The notes: generated from the letters alone by a model not told the origin. A DNA stretch of 64,000 nucleotides from Pogonophryne albipinna (GCA_028583405.1 CM053247.1:12640063-12704062); one strand, 5' to 3'; positions 12,935-23,508 are shown, counted from the first letter of the stretch. Translations and numbers: made by a program.

Positions 12935-13717
12935 AGCCGCTGTCACACCGCAGGACTTGCCGTACTTTAGTGCTGGCCGCAGTACTTTCCCTGAGGCAAG
13001 ATTACGCTGACGTCACTTCGTCTTCTTCTTCTCTGGGTTTACTGGCAGGCCGCAAAACCACTTCACTGCGAGTACAAAAAAAAACGAGAGAAGAAGAACT
13101 ACACGGGGGGAGGGGGTATAAAGCCCACCCGCTGTATGAGGCGTTTGTTTACTGGTCTTTCGATCGTTACCAGTCTTATTATTGTGGTCTTTAATTTTTG
13201 TATAGTCCTGCCTGAGTTTCTTTATTTTTACCCGGCATCCGTGTGGATGCTCAAGTAGCTTTTGCGAACATCGCTCAAAACATTTGGAGTTGGGAACTGC
13301 TTTCTGTAGAAGCTGCTGCATCCCGTCCTCAGAGTAAATTGCCAGAAGCGCCGACACTTCCTCATCATTCCACCGCTCCGGTGTTGTAGTACGTGTGGTC
13401 ATAACTGCTTTAAAGTACAAAAAAACTACTCGCTCAGGTGTGGATGTGGTTTTGTAGCGAGGAAAAAAATGGCTGCCTAACAAAAAAAATTCAGAGTCTA
13501 ACGGGGCGTGGTTTGCAATTCGCCCAGCCAATAGAAATAGAATAGAAATTGGCACTCTTTTATCACCAGGTTCGTACCACCTCTCTAGCAGGGACTGAAA
13601 ATGGCCAAAAGAGTTCCCGGCACTGAGTAGTCCCGGCGGTGTGAACGCGACATTATTGGTACTAACGGAACTAAAGAACCAAAGTACCAGGGAAAGTCCT
13701 GCGGTGTGAATGCGGCT
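12935..13717. mobile_element. PIF/Harbinger-like element with Myb/SANT frame
   Basis: The ends are inverted: AGCCGCTGTCACACCGCAGG at 12935 and its mirror, with two mismatches, ending at 13717. A 3-bp ATT flanks both sides (12932-12934, 13718-13720), the TSD length of PIF/Harbinger elements. These transposons carry two genes, a nuclease and a Myb/SANT-like DNA-binding protein; this 783-bp copy keeps only part of the second (13161-13402, minus). A right-end fragment of a related copy lies at 13989-14066. Confidence 0.7.
13161..13402 (-). pseudogene. Myb/SANT-like DNA-binding domain fragment
   Basis: From an ATG at 13402-13400 the frame reads PERWNDEEVSALL, then KKLRQDYTKIKDHNNKTGND, which is the signature of the Myb/SANT-like (trihelix-type) domain of Harbinger accessory proteins. 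The conserved RW...EE, the three-helix spacing (about 80 residues) and the basic KIKKLRQDY helix are all visible. In the family this protein binds transposon ends and helps bring the transposase into the nucleus. The match fades after NDRKTS near 13161, where CCAGTAAAC could be a splice donor. The frame is open further upstream to 13555 but that part has no domain. Only the first exon seems to survive, so it is probably non-functional. Domestication as a host gene (the MSANTD type) is a less likely alternative. Confidence 0.7.
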
Positions 13718-14066
13718 ATTGTCTCATGGCAGGGTTGTACTCTGGATCCCCAATACGCGATTGGCCACCAAAGAGTGACGTCGAGCAAAGTTTACCCAAA
13801 AGTTGTATCTGTTGTACCTTTTTATCACAGGCACGCTGCTTCTTTCGATCTTTCTGTGTGTACAAACATATTTTGAGATTGACAATAAAGTTGACTTTGA
13901 CTTTTGACTTGACTTTGACTTCTTTCCAGCATTCCCAGAAGCTCCAACCACCGCAGGCCAGATGCATTACCAACATTCAAATTAATACAGAACCAGAACC
14001 AAAGTACCAGGGAAAGTCCTGCTTTTAGCTTTTAGCTGATGCAATGATATGGTGTGAATGCAGCCT
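13718..14066. other. Spacer with TTGACTT repeat and Harbinger-like end fragment
   Basis: At 13870-13920 GACAATAAAGTTGACTTTGA runs into several TTGACTT units, typical of a retroelement 3' tail. At 13989-14066 the string ACCAAAGTACCAGGGAAAGT and GGTGTGAATGCAGCC repeat the right end of the element at 12935-13717, so a second truncated copy lies here. Confidence 0.5.
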
Positions 14067-15187
14067 TTGGTGATTAACAAAACCATTATATAACAACTGA
14101 TGGAAAGAAAGATACTGTGAGCTTTATGATAATGTCCCTAAGTAGCAGCTGTCACTGTCTCAACTCAACTGCTCCTTCAAAGTAAAAAACGTAAAACAGC
14201 TTTTACTGATGCCAAATTTGAAACTCCAAACAAATGTTGACAGTTTACAACTGGTCACGCTACCATCTTGAAAACATAATCCAGATCTAATCCTACAAAG
14301 ATGTATTCATTTTATATATCCATGATTTTGTTTCAGTCAGAAGCAATATGGATTTTCTTACTGATGCACATATACACTGATAGTGATTTCAGGCTGACCT
14401 GATTCAGTTATTACTCGGTGACCAGGTACAGATTGAGCACTATGACTCACGTTGTGCCATCGCAGAAAAGAATCAGCAGGATATTGCAAAGGAGAAAGCT
14501 TGATGTGTGAATGATGACTATTTTCTTTTAGCATTGGTCGAGTACAGCTATAAGGAGGACTCATATGATTGGACTTGTGAGAGATGGATTTGCCTTTCCT
14601 TGCTGTCCATGCTGTAACTTCTAAAGGAGGACATATTGTTAATTCCCAATAATTCTGAAATTATAACGTTTTTTTATATCCTTTTATGAATCTCAAAGTT
14701 ACTTAAAGTTATTGTAATCTATCATAAATAGTAAATGACACTCTATGGGGCAATTCAATTCCAGATACTGTATGTATCAAAGACAAATGAATGCAGTGGA
14801 AGCACATAACATCTTGGATTCTTGTTAAACATGAGGTCGGCTTTCACATACCTTGCTAATCACATTTCAAAAGCTCTGTGATTAGCACAGCTGCTGAGCT
14901 ACAGTTGCTGGTCTGGCATATGCCTTCCTCATTTAATTCATAAAACATAAATAGGAAGTGAGCATCCTCTGCAGTAGACATCAATTAGAAGAGGAATCCG
15001 GTTTAATTTAGATCTATGGCTTCCAATCAGTTGCCCTGAAGGTGGTAATTACTGTATGTCAGTTGGGTGTGTGCGAGACAGCTAACAAGGTGTTGGAGCT
15101 GTTCTTTAGTCATTTAAATCGGCACATGTTGACACTTATGACGCATTTCCACTACAGCGCGGTTTAAGCGTGCCGTGCCAACCCAGT
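14067..15187. other. Unique DNA; truncated TIR-element end at right edge
   Basis: No gene seen. Near 15138-15180, GACGCATTTCCACTACAGCG resembles the ends of the element at 22757-23255, so it may be a fragment of that family. Confidence 0.45.
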
Positions 15188-15447
15188 CTCACAAAAAAAC
15201 GTGTAATAACTACGTTGGTCCACAACGTAGGACGTAGTATTTCCAATAGAGTCTGGATGCAGACCGCAGCAAGGAGGCGGATCCTAAAGGGGGCGGATCC
15301 TATAGGGGGCGTTTCCTAAAGGGTTATGAACCCCGCCCCCCACGTATTTCTTAAAGGTATATGACGCTCTGTTTCTCATTTATTTTAATGCTTTGAATGA
15401 ATCATAAACGAACTTTGAAAAATAATAATTATAATTAATTACAATAC

Positions 15448-16122
15448 TACGGAGCCCCTAAAGGGACATGGGAAGAAAAAAAAAAAAACAGAGAGAGAAA
15501 AAAAAAAGTCAGGATAACGGGTTTGTATCTCGTGCGCACGAGAAAGTATCTTAAAAAAAAGTCAGGATAACGGTTTAAGGGACATAAAAAAAATATATGA
15601 GAAAAAAAATAAAGTCAGGAAAACGGGTTCCTTTCTCGTGCGCACGCGAAACTAATCCGTTATCCTGACTTTATTTTTGAATCCACTTCCTAACCAGTGC
15701 GCCAAGGAGGAAGTGCAGCACACAGTAGACCAACATTTCAATGCAGACTTGTATGTATACGTTTTGAAATGACAGTGGAAAGTTTAATTCGGGTATATTT
15801 TAATCTCGGACTTCCTTATAAGGACATTACGTTCCTGCTTGCCCGTCGTCACCGTTACATTCTTTCCGAACGGCATTTAAAACGGATTTTGAAGTCTTGT
15901 CGTCTGTCCCGGCGCAAGAAATACTCCAGTTTTGAGACAGTAATTACTTTCATCTCTGAACAATTACAAACATCTGGCCAACTTCATGAGTATAGGTGGA
16001 TGTTCACAAAATGCAAGGAGAATGGATTACTTTTTTTTAAGATACAAACCCGTTATCCTGACTTTTTTTTTTCTCTCTCTGTTTTTTTTTCTTTCTTCCC
16101 ATGTCCCTTTAGGGGCTCCGTA
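15448..16122 (+). mobile_element. TACGGAGCCC-ended transposon, deleted derivative, 6-bp TSD
   Basis: The ends TACGGAGCCCC and GGGGCTCCGTA are inverted and extend inward about 90 bp (CCTAAAGGGACATGGGAAG and an A-rich tract, then GTCAGGATAACGGGTTTG). A perfect 6-bp duplication CAATAC flanks the element (15442-15447, 16123-16128). The subterminal part holds four GTCAGGAWAACGG-type copies (one inverted) and two palindromes CTCGTGCGCACG (15530, 15635). The element keeps the first part of a transposase. End sequence, TSD length and protein suggest the IS3EU superfamily; that name is from memory of the family. Confidence 0.75.
15769..16035 (+). pseudogene. N-terminal fragment of IS3-like (HTH + integrase) transposase
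   Basis: From the ATG at 15769 about 88 codons read as a helix-turn-helix protein: SLIRVYFNLGLPYKDITFLL, then SERHLKRILKSCRLSRRKKY, then a link to the start of an integrase-like region (GQLHEYRWMFTKCKENGL). This order (two helices recognising DNA, an arginine-rich turn, then the Y-R-M/H-x-K-C segment before the catalytic core) is typical of eukaryotic transposases with an IS3-type integrase core. The catalytic D,D,E core is missing: the frame runs directly into the right inverted end and continues to 16221 as meaningless codons. The open frame also extends upstream to an ATG at 15697, without similarity. It is a fossil, or a DNA-binding competitor if expressed. Confidence 0.7.
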
Positions 16123-19100
16123 CAATACACATCAAATACTAAACATGAAATGTATAGTACATACCAATACATTGTACAAAGGAAAATATACAGTACATAC
16201 AAAGAGGAAAGTCTTCATTAAACATAAACATTTTATTGGGTGTTCTAATTCAGCAACCACAAAATATGTGCCCAGATTGAATTATCTCTGACTTCATCAA
16301 CCAAAAGATCAATTTTGATATTTAACATGACATACTCAGAAAGAAAAACACACTGTCTGCCTTATACAACTTTTGTTGGTCATCTTTGAAAATCATCCAC
16401 GTTTTGTAGATGGACAATTTTGCTATTATTAGTATAAGGTTTACACTAGGCTATATATTTCACTATGGGGTGTGTTAAGACCCAGAATGATATTTGGCTA
16501 TTTCTGTGTAAATTTCACTTTGAACAGAGACAAGATAAGGGCAGCAACTTGAGTTGCCCAAGCATTGACATGAAACAAACATAATGGTCTGTCTCCTCTG
16601 TGACCAAACAAACAGCACATAGAGGAGTAGGGACAAGCTTCCATTTGTACAGGTTTTACATATTTGGAAGAATGTCATGTAATATTTGAAAATTGAATTC
16701 TGGCAATTGACCCTCTGGAGAAATTGTCTGTAGCTGCCATACCTTATTTGACTTGCTATTTGTCAACCACAGCTTCCCAGTATGTCTGTATGTATGATGT
16801 CTGCTTATATTGTTTTACAATTACATCCTGTCAGAACCATGTGTACATTGTCAATGTAATCTTATTCAAAGGAAGAATCAGAGCATAATAAATGAAGCGG
16901 TAATACACTAATACTTGCTATGCACCCAATGTCTGATGCATTATGAACATTATTATAATGTATTATAATCAGCTTATAACACTGTATAATTATAGTTATA
17001 AGAACTCATTAATGCTCATAAATGAACTAGTTGATTTGGGATTCAACAATAGTAGGACTCAAGTGTCTCCATTCTCTTATGTAGGGTGTGAGCTTGCTTT
17101 ACTGAACAGGACTATGAAGCACAGCTTCCCAGTATGTCTGTATGTACAGTATGATGTCTGCTTGTATATTGTTTTATAATTACATCCTGTCAGAGCCATG
17201 TGTACATTGTCAATGTAATCTTTGGGTTTTGCTTCTATTATTTAGAAGCATGAGCCATTTTTTAGGGATTGCCTTTCTAATAATGAATAATTCACTTACC
17301 CAATTCCTTTTATCCTGAAGCTTATGGCATATCTTTAATGCAAATTATACCTGAGTCAATCCAATGTTGATACATTAATGAATTTCCTCAAAGATCCGTT
17401 ATATACTTAGATCCCCAAATGGTCTGGTTTCCAACCTCATCTCCTGTACGGCTCCTTTAGTGTTCCACCCCCTGCTTTCTGCCAGCTAGCCCATCTTTGA
17501 ATGACACATTGATAGAAAGAAGGAATCCCTGTTAAAATCAAGGTCTTTTCCGAATCAATTGAGAAATAGTTTAGGCAATAGCTTCCAGTCCCCTGATGTT
17601 GGGTGGTTGATCCATAATACGCTTCAACCAACCATAATGAAGTGCTTCTCTGTGAGATAAAAATATATAGCATTTTAAACCCTGTCTCATAATCTCCAGT
17701 GATAACTGATCTTTTTCAATTGTATGCCTCTTTCCAGACCAAATAGTCTAGGCGTAAGATGAATAACTTGGCTTTGAGCCTATAAATAAGGGAAAATACT
17801 GTACCGTACACCACATGGCTTTAATAAATACATATTGTTTATGAGGAGAGAAAAGCTGTGTTTTTCATCAACGCATATATGAAAAGGAAGTTACATCAAC
17901 ACACATAAGATAATTGCATAACACAAATTCCCCTTAAACCTTCATCTTATTCAAAGGAAGAATTAGAGCATAATAAATTAAGCGGTAATACTGGCTATGC
18001 ATCATACTTATAATGTATTCTAATCAGCTTATAACACTATAATTATTGTTATAGGAACTCATTGATGCTCATAAATGAAGCAGTTGATTTGGGATTCAGC
18101 AGTAGTAGGATTCAAGTGTCTCCATGCTCTTGTTCTGAAAACTTATGTAGGATTTAGAAGGCGTTTTTAGAATCGGCTATACAGTTATACAGAAGGACCA
18201 GAGTTCGCTCTGAATAGGAAGTGTTTTAAGGAAGATTTCAGAACCCATGGTGTAGGACTAAAACGCATACACACATATTACAATCACTCACTTAGACTGG
18301 CCTCCAATGTGTTAAAACAAGAGACACAGATCAGTGTCCCTTATGGGGTTAATTAGGGTTAGGCTTGGGGCTAGGGGTAAAGATAGTTTTGAGGGAACAT
18401 AGGGCTGACTGTAGGTACGCTCCTGTGTATGACAGTGCAAAATGTTTGCCTATTCTTTGACTCCTGTTGTCTGTTATTCTGTGTTAAAGTAGTAATAGTC
18501 TGTCCTTTAGCACAGTTACATATCTTCCCGGTACAAATGTTTAAGTGAACAGCTTGACCTGTATCTGTTTTTGTGTACTTGTCTAGGCGGATGATGTGTC
18601 CCTTCAAAATGTGGCAGGCAAGACAGTTTTCTGAATCTTACATCAATGATTGCTATTAAAAATCATTGCTATCTGAAACATTAAAATACAAGGTTATTTA
18701 ATTTTCAACAGTGTAATAGAATCAGACCATACGATTTTCATCAGCATCCTGGGCTGTACAAAGAGCAGTTAGCCCTGTTGAAAAAAGGACAAATATATGA
18801 GAGAAGTATAAAAGTTTATTTTGTATAACATGTAAAGCCTAGAAACACAATATTTGTATGCACAAATTACTCAAGTATAAAGACATCAGCCCATTGTGTC
18901 CCATGACAGCGGAAGGAGAGAGCTGGTTAGGAAGGCGTAACTCCTTTTCCCCGCAGCGTTCCATAACTTAAGCATTGGTCTGTTTATAGGAAAACATATG
19001 CAGCACTGTGCAGTTGTGGAGGATGCAGGACTTAAACATAAGTATGATTAAAACGAGCTACGCCATTACCCTCTCAACAACAACAAATATTATTATTAAC

Positions 19101-19171
19101 AGACAGAACAGACGTGACTAGGAACTCTCAAGTAAACACGTGTTTAGTTTAAATAAAGCCTCTCATTTTTG
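16123..19171. other. Interior of element E, with local direct repeats
   Basis: No gene seen. A segment at 16773-17085 (CTTCCCAGTATGTCTGTATG, then CTTATTCAAAGGAAGAAT, then GCTCATAAATGAA) is repeated in part at 17124-17224 and in part at 17940-18130, all in the same orientation. The remainder is AT-rich with no repeat ends found. Confidence 0.55.
16773..18130 (+). repeat. Three partial direct duplications of one segment
   Basis: The first copy spans about 16773-17085. Its left third (through CATCCTGTCAGAACCATGTG) recurs at 17124-17224 and its right two thirds (CAAAGGAAGAATCAGAGC to CAAGTGTCTCCAT) recur at 17946-18122. The copies differ by a few substitutions and small deletions. They look like remains of a local tandem duplication or of copies of an unrecognised element. 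Confidence 0.6.
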
Positions 19172-19240
19172 GTATAGTACGGAGCCCTGGAGGGTTCATT
19201 GAAAGAAAAATAAATAAAACGTGGCCACGTTTTACTTTCT

Positions 19241-19357
19241 CGTGCGCACGCTTTAGTAACTCGTGCGCACGCTTTGGTAACTCGTGCGCACGAGTTACTA
19301 AAGCGTGCGCACGAGTTATTAAAGCGTGCGCACGAGTTACTAAAGCGTGGCCTCGTT
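19241..19357. repeat. 21-bp array (left), switches orientation midway
   Basis: Five copies of GTGCGCAC at 21-bp spacing. The first units read CTCGTGCGCACGCTTTAGTAA; after the third core the array turns around and reads in reverse complement (AGTTACTAAAGCGTGCGCACG). The whole array is therefore a palindrome and could extrude as a cruciform. It lies just inside the left inverted end of the host element. Confidence 0.85.
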
Positions 19358-19459
19358 TTATTTAAATTGAGGGATTCCTGTCCGTGACTCACAGTATCTG
19401 CTGCCCACAGCTGTTTTATAGATGGAAAACCTCCTTCACTTTATGAAATCTCTGCGGCA

Positions 19460-19752
19460 CCAGTGGCCTGTACTACGAAGCAGGATTTACTATTTACACT
19501 ATTCATTCATGAAGTATGACGCTGCGCTGTCAGCACGCGTCTCCATGTTTGTGATGGGTCAAATGTTGGTAACCCCGTCCCTTTCACGTGAACGCGCTCT
19601 CAGCCGGACAGAGAAACCCTGGTTGATTTGCTGAGTTGATAACCAGCTTCGTAGGACCGCTTAGCGACATCGCGTTTGTTAGGGTTAGTTAAGCCGGGTA
19701 AATCAAACATATCCAGGGTCTGTTGAACTGGCTTCGTCGTACAGGGCACTGG
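19460..19752. mobile_element. Small TIR element, CCAGTGGCCTGTAC ends
   Basis: CCAGTGGCCTGTACTACGAAGC at the left (19460) is mirrored by GGCTTCGTCGTACAGGGCACTGG at the right, with few mismatches. The interior again has inverted pieces (AACCAGCTTCGTAGGACCGC near 19641). Such elements are common in teleosts. No clear TSD. Confidence 0.7.
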
Positions 19753-20181
19753 AGGCAGTAACGTGTAACCCAGCAGAATCTGAGAAGAGCAGCACCAGCT
19801 GCAAAGAGCTGTGCCTTTTACTGTTTACTTCACTGCGTTTCCCTTCATTAGAACCGCTGAATAGAGATCGAGGCTGCTACGTTTAACCACACACACCTCT
19901 ACACACATCGAACTACCAGAGTATTCCCCCTCGTTTTATGAAGGAGATGTCCTGTCACCGGGGCGCATGATGTGTGTGCGTGTCCGGTGTGTTTGTGTGT
20001 GTCCGACACCACCGGCATTTGTTTTAAAATTACCACGAACAGTAATTTACACAAATCTGGTTCTCCATAGTTATATGTGTATTCCAAAGTGAAAGAAATT
20101 CGTTTAATCTTAATCTTGATGTGCCATAGTCCTGCCGGAGTGCACCGGAACGAACGATACTATCATAAACAAATGCCCATG

Positions 20182-20183
<2 letters not shown>

Positions 20184-20263
<80 letters not shown>
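20184..20263 (+). repeat. (CA)40 microsatellite
   Basis: Eighty uninterrupted bases of CA next to the right 21-bp array. Frames across it on both strands are repeat artefacts. Confidence 0.95.
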
Positions 20264-20266
<3 letters not shown>

Positions 20267-20269
20267 CGA

Positions 20270-20500
20270 GGCCATGCTTTATTAACTCGTGCGCACGCTT
20301 TATTAACTCGTGCGCACGCTTTAGTAACTCGTGCGCACGCTTTATTAACTCGTGCGCACGCTTTAGTAACTCGTGCGCACGCTTTAATAACTCGTGCGCA
20401 CGAGTTACCAAAGCCTGCGCACGAGTTACTAAAGCGTGCGCACGAGTTACCAAAGCGTGCGCACGAGTTACTAAAGCGTGCGCACGAGAAAGTAAAACGT
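20270..20500. repeat. 21-bp array (right), switches orientation midway
   Basis: Nine perfect GTGCGCAC cores and one variant (CTGCGCAC) at 21-bp spacing. Units read AACTCGTGCGCACGCTTTATT or TTTAGT up to the centre AACTCGTGCGCACGAGTT (about 20388-20405), after which the order is inverted. It is the mirror partner of the array at 19241-19357 with twice the copy number. Because 21 is a multiple of three, the array is open in several frames and gives false heptapeptide-repeat proteins. Confidence 0.88.
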
Positions 20501-20735
20501 GGCCACGTTTTATTTATTTTTCTCTATGAACCCTCCAGGGCTCGTAGTATAGAGCTTTGAAATAGGGCTTTGAATTTGAAACATTAAGGCTTCTACACAA
20601 TTTCTGAACACACGATGGCAGCAGTTAATGCAGAAAAAAAAGAAAAGGCAATGCGTGGGGGTCGGGGTTCATAACCCTTTAGGAAACGCCCCCTTTAGGA
20701 TCCGCCTCCTTGCATCCAGACCCATCTCAGTATTT

Positions 20736-21242
20736 CTACAAAAACGCCTCTGAAATTGTAAGATCCCTACGTTTTTTTTCACCATTCATTCCAATGGCTG
20801 GCGTCTATGTCACGTGATCTTCACATTTCTCCCTGCAGAAAAAAGAAACATGGCCGAACTTCGTTTTATTCTCGGTGTAAAATGCCTATTTTAAAGTTAG
20901 TTTGGCCATTAAAATGCCTTTTGATGTCATTTGATGCGAGAAATATGAGTTGTTATTTCAGATTATGTGTGCAGTGGATGTACATGATCTTTAGTTTGCT
21001 AGTTATTACGAAGATTACTTCAGGAAATTGTGTCTATAAACGTTTTCATTGTCACCAAGGTGGTTGTGATGCTGCTATCGATATTATTTATGTTATGTTG
21101 TGTAACTGTTTAATGGTGTTATCTTTATTGCTACCCCCTTCCCCGTCAATGTATAGTGTTGGTCCACAGCGCAAACGTATTAGTTTAACAAAATCCGCAT
21201 CTAAAATTGTGGCATAGATAGCCTACGTTATTTTCCCCTGTG
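20736..21242. repeat. Left type-2 arm of element D
   Basis: Reverse complement of 22210-22715 with few differences; the main one is near 21010-21070, where the arms differ by a few small changes. Landmarks are CTACAAAAACGCCTCTGAAA, GGCTGGCGTCTATGTCACGT and TTGGTCCACAGCGCAAACG. A plus-strand frame of 136 codons spans it, but this is explained by the conserved DNA (see rejected items). Confidence 0.85.
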
Positions 21243-22209
21243 CAATTCTCCATTTACTCAACAATAACACATAATTATCCTTGTGTTTATTTATTTGTTT
21301 GATTAATAAACACAAGTTGGAGTCCGTCAGGACCGAGGGTCGGAGCAGCTCATTTGCTTTACAGAATATTACACCCGGAAGTAAGTATTCTCTCCGCTTC
21401 GCTTGACAAACCCCGTGATAGTCCTCAAGCCGGAGACATCTATCAATATGTGTGTACCTCGACCATTAAACTGTCGTATTCTGCACATTTCTTATACTAT
21501 CTACATACATCTTATATAAGAGTATAATACATATGTATAATATCAGTTAAAATAAGTGCTTCAACATAGTTAACATTGCTGGAGGTATACACAAAGTTTT
21601 TCATTCATTGCATAACTACACCGTTTGTGTGTATATGATATGTCAATAAACCTTAGAAAATCTTGAAATCTTGAAAGGGATTTGCAAAATAGTCATCATA
21701 TACAGTCTTTAATTAACTATTAGTAGAGAATAACGAGTAATGAATATACTTTATAGGGATCCTAATAATATCTAATAATAAAAATAATGAAATTCAATAA
21801 CATGCTTTAACCACTAGGTGTCCCTTTATATCAGCTGTGCACCTTTATGGTGTAAATACAGCCTATCTACCAATTGGATCAAATATAAAAGTCAGCCGAA
21901 TTAGTGTTGATACTGCAAGGAGACGTATTGTGTGAAAAGAAATGTAAGATGTTGTTTAATGGCTGATATATTTATGATCCACGTCACGTTTTCAGTTCCT
22001 CATGTTTGTCTAGAAGTCTTCTCATCAGGGCTCTATAAATAGAGAACTACGGCAGATATGTAATATTTAATGCAGCCGAACCGTGTATTACAATGCCGTT
22101 ATGTGATGACTTTCAAAGAGAAAAGCAAGCACACTCGGAATAAAGTGTTTTCGGTCTGTTTCCGGTATTTGTTTATGACGATGTGATGTGAGATGTGAGA
22201 CTGGAATTC
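21243..22209. other. Interior of element D
   Basis: Contains TTACACCCGGAAGTAAGTATTC (21370) and TTGAAGCACTTATTTTAAC (inverted, near 21560), both shared with copy C, and the core 22074-22150 shared with A, B and C. The stretch TATAAATAGAGAACTACGGC near 22034 is also shared with A and B. No coding frame of note. Confidence 0.6.
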
Positions 22210-22715
22210 CACAGGGGAAAATAATGTATCTATGCCACAATTTTAGATGCGGATTTTGTTAAACTAATACGTTTGCGCTGTGGACCAACACTATACATTG
22301 ACGGGGAAGGGGGTAGCAATAAAGATTACACCATTAAACAGTTACACAACATAACAGAAATAATATCGATAGCAGTGTCCCTAGCAACCACCTTGGTAAC
22401 AATGAAAACGTTGTATCGACCCAATTTCCTGAAGTAATCTTCATAATAACTAGCAAACTAAAGATCATGTACATCCACTGCACACATAATCTGAAATAAC
22501 AACTCATATTTCTCGCATCAAATGACATCAAAACGCATTTTAATGGCTAAACTAACTTTAAAATAGGCATTTTACACCGAGAATAAAACGAAGTTCGGCC
22601 ATGTTTTTTTTTTCTGCAGGGAGAAATGTGAAGATCACGTGACATAGACGCCAGCCATTGGAATGAATGGTGAAAAAAAACGTAGGGATCTTACAATTTC
22701 AGAGGCGTTTTTGTA
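22210..22715. repeat. Right type-2 arm of element D
   Basis: Mirror of 20736-21242. It is followed by the terminal ACCAACGTAGTTATTACACG, whose partner lies at the far left of element D (15197-15217), 5.5 kb from where the left arm resumes. Confidence 0.85.
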
Positions 22716-22756
22716 GACCAACGTAGTTATTACACGTTTTTTTATGCCGTTTTTGG

Positions 22757-23255
22757 TTGCGTTTCCACTTGGCGTAGTACCGGCTAGCGGGTACTATTTC
22801 ACAGTTTTTCTGGCCCCATAAAATCGAGGTTGTTTGCGCCAACAACCAGGCTGAGTCGGGCTGAGTATGCTAAACTAGAGAGAGAATCGCTGGCTACAAC
22901 TACAACAAAATGAACATATTTGACCGTGATTTTATTGTAATACACGTTTCAAAATGATGCCGAAGTAACAACACACTGATACCGGTTAGTAAAAACCATG
23001 AATTAATGCTTTGACAAGTCTGCAGACAGACGGCAGGCGAAACACCTTTTAAAATGTGTGTTTTCTAAATGGAGATCGGCTAAGCTAACGCAGTATATGC
23101 TCCGACCGTCCACACTCACAACAATGGACTATACAGACATAAACAAACCAGCGACTGTATTCACCATGACACAGACAGTCTGTGTGAGCCAGTCCTAAGA
23201 AGGCCTAACTATACCGTACTAAGCCGAGCGAGGCCCTGCAATGGAAATGCGCCAT
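22757..23255. mobile_element. TIR element, GCGTTTCCACTTGGC / GGAAATGCGCC ends
   Basis: GCGTTTCCACTTGG...TAGTACCGG at the left is mirrored by CCGTACTAAGCCGAGCGAGG...GGAAATGCGCC at the right, with gaps. The interior (about 500 bp) has no coding frame. A fragment of a similar end lies at 15138-15180, on the other side of element D. Confidence 0.6.
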
Positions 23256-23500
23256 TAGTTGATTGGCCAAATTGTTTGAAGATTCTGTTTCACCTCAGAT
23301 GATGGTCCATGTCCTCCATGTCCTGTTTGTCAATTGCAACCAAACTACTTCCACAGAATGTTATTAGAAATGTCTTTGTCACTGACAAACAAATATCATC
23401 CTGGACAAAATATATTTACCTTATCCAAAATGTACATTTCAATTCAAATTGTGTGCATTGTAACTTAATTTTTAGGGGTCAGCAATCTGGACAAGGAGTG
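23256..23500. other. Unique spacer
   Basis: Short unique stretch between two transposons; nothing recognised. Confidence 0.5.
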
Positions 23501-23508
23501 GACATAAT

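Larger units (their letters stand above)
19178..20546. mobile_element. TACGGAGCCC-ended transposon, second member, 6-bp TSD
   Basis: The ends TACGGAGCCCTGGAGGGTTC and its mirror (with one mismatch) ending CTCGTA are flanked by a perfect 6-bp GTATAG (19172-19177, 20547-20552). Inside each end is an A-rich tract, AAAACGTGGCCACGTTTTA, and a 21-bp palindromic array. It shares the end motif and the CTCGTGCGCACG motif with the element at 15448-16122. The interior 19371-20183 holds a separate small TIR element and a (CA)40 tract; no transposase frame is seen. Confidence 0.8.
15235..20735. mobile_element. Element E: 5.5-kb block with its own inverted ends
   Basis: The left end (15235-15345) and right end (20655-20735) are inverted copies. 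They share GTCTGGATGC, AAGGAGGCGGATCC, GGGGGCGTTTCCTAAAGG and GGTTATGAACCCCG. The block interrupts element D close to D's left end. It contains the two TACGGAGCCC elements (15448-16122, 19178-20546) and several local direct repeats. The left end has extra copies of the GGATCCTA(A/T)AGGGGG motif. Confidence 0.6.
15188..22745. mobile_element. Nested TIR element D (type-2 arms), split by element E
   Basis: The outer ends are inverted copies: AACGTGTAATAACTACGTTGG at 15197-15217 (left) and its mirror at 22717-22737. The left end is cut off after about 30 bp by block E (15219-20735) and resumes at 20736. Arms 20736-21242 and 22210-22715 are about 500 bp each and nearly identical. The interior shares a core (22074-22150, TGCAGCCGAACCGTGTATTA) with copies A, B and C, although those carry different arms. 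No transposase frame is seen. Confidence 0.7.

Noticed and set aside
12970..13194. 74-codon plus-strand frame at the start of the Harbinger-like element
   Set aside because: It overlaps the minus-strand Myb/SANT frame, which has a recognisable domain; this one has none.
19241..20500. CRISPR-like array
   Set aside because: Units are contiguous, with no unique spacers, and the sequence is eukaryotic.
20077..20529. 150-codon frame with repeated SCARF(I/S)N heptapeptides, and its counterpart on minus
   Set aside because: The repeat unit of 21 bp is a multiple of three, so the array is open in several frames. Both strands give similar 'proteins'. Half of the frame is (CA)n.
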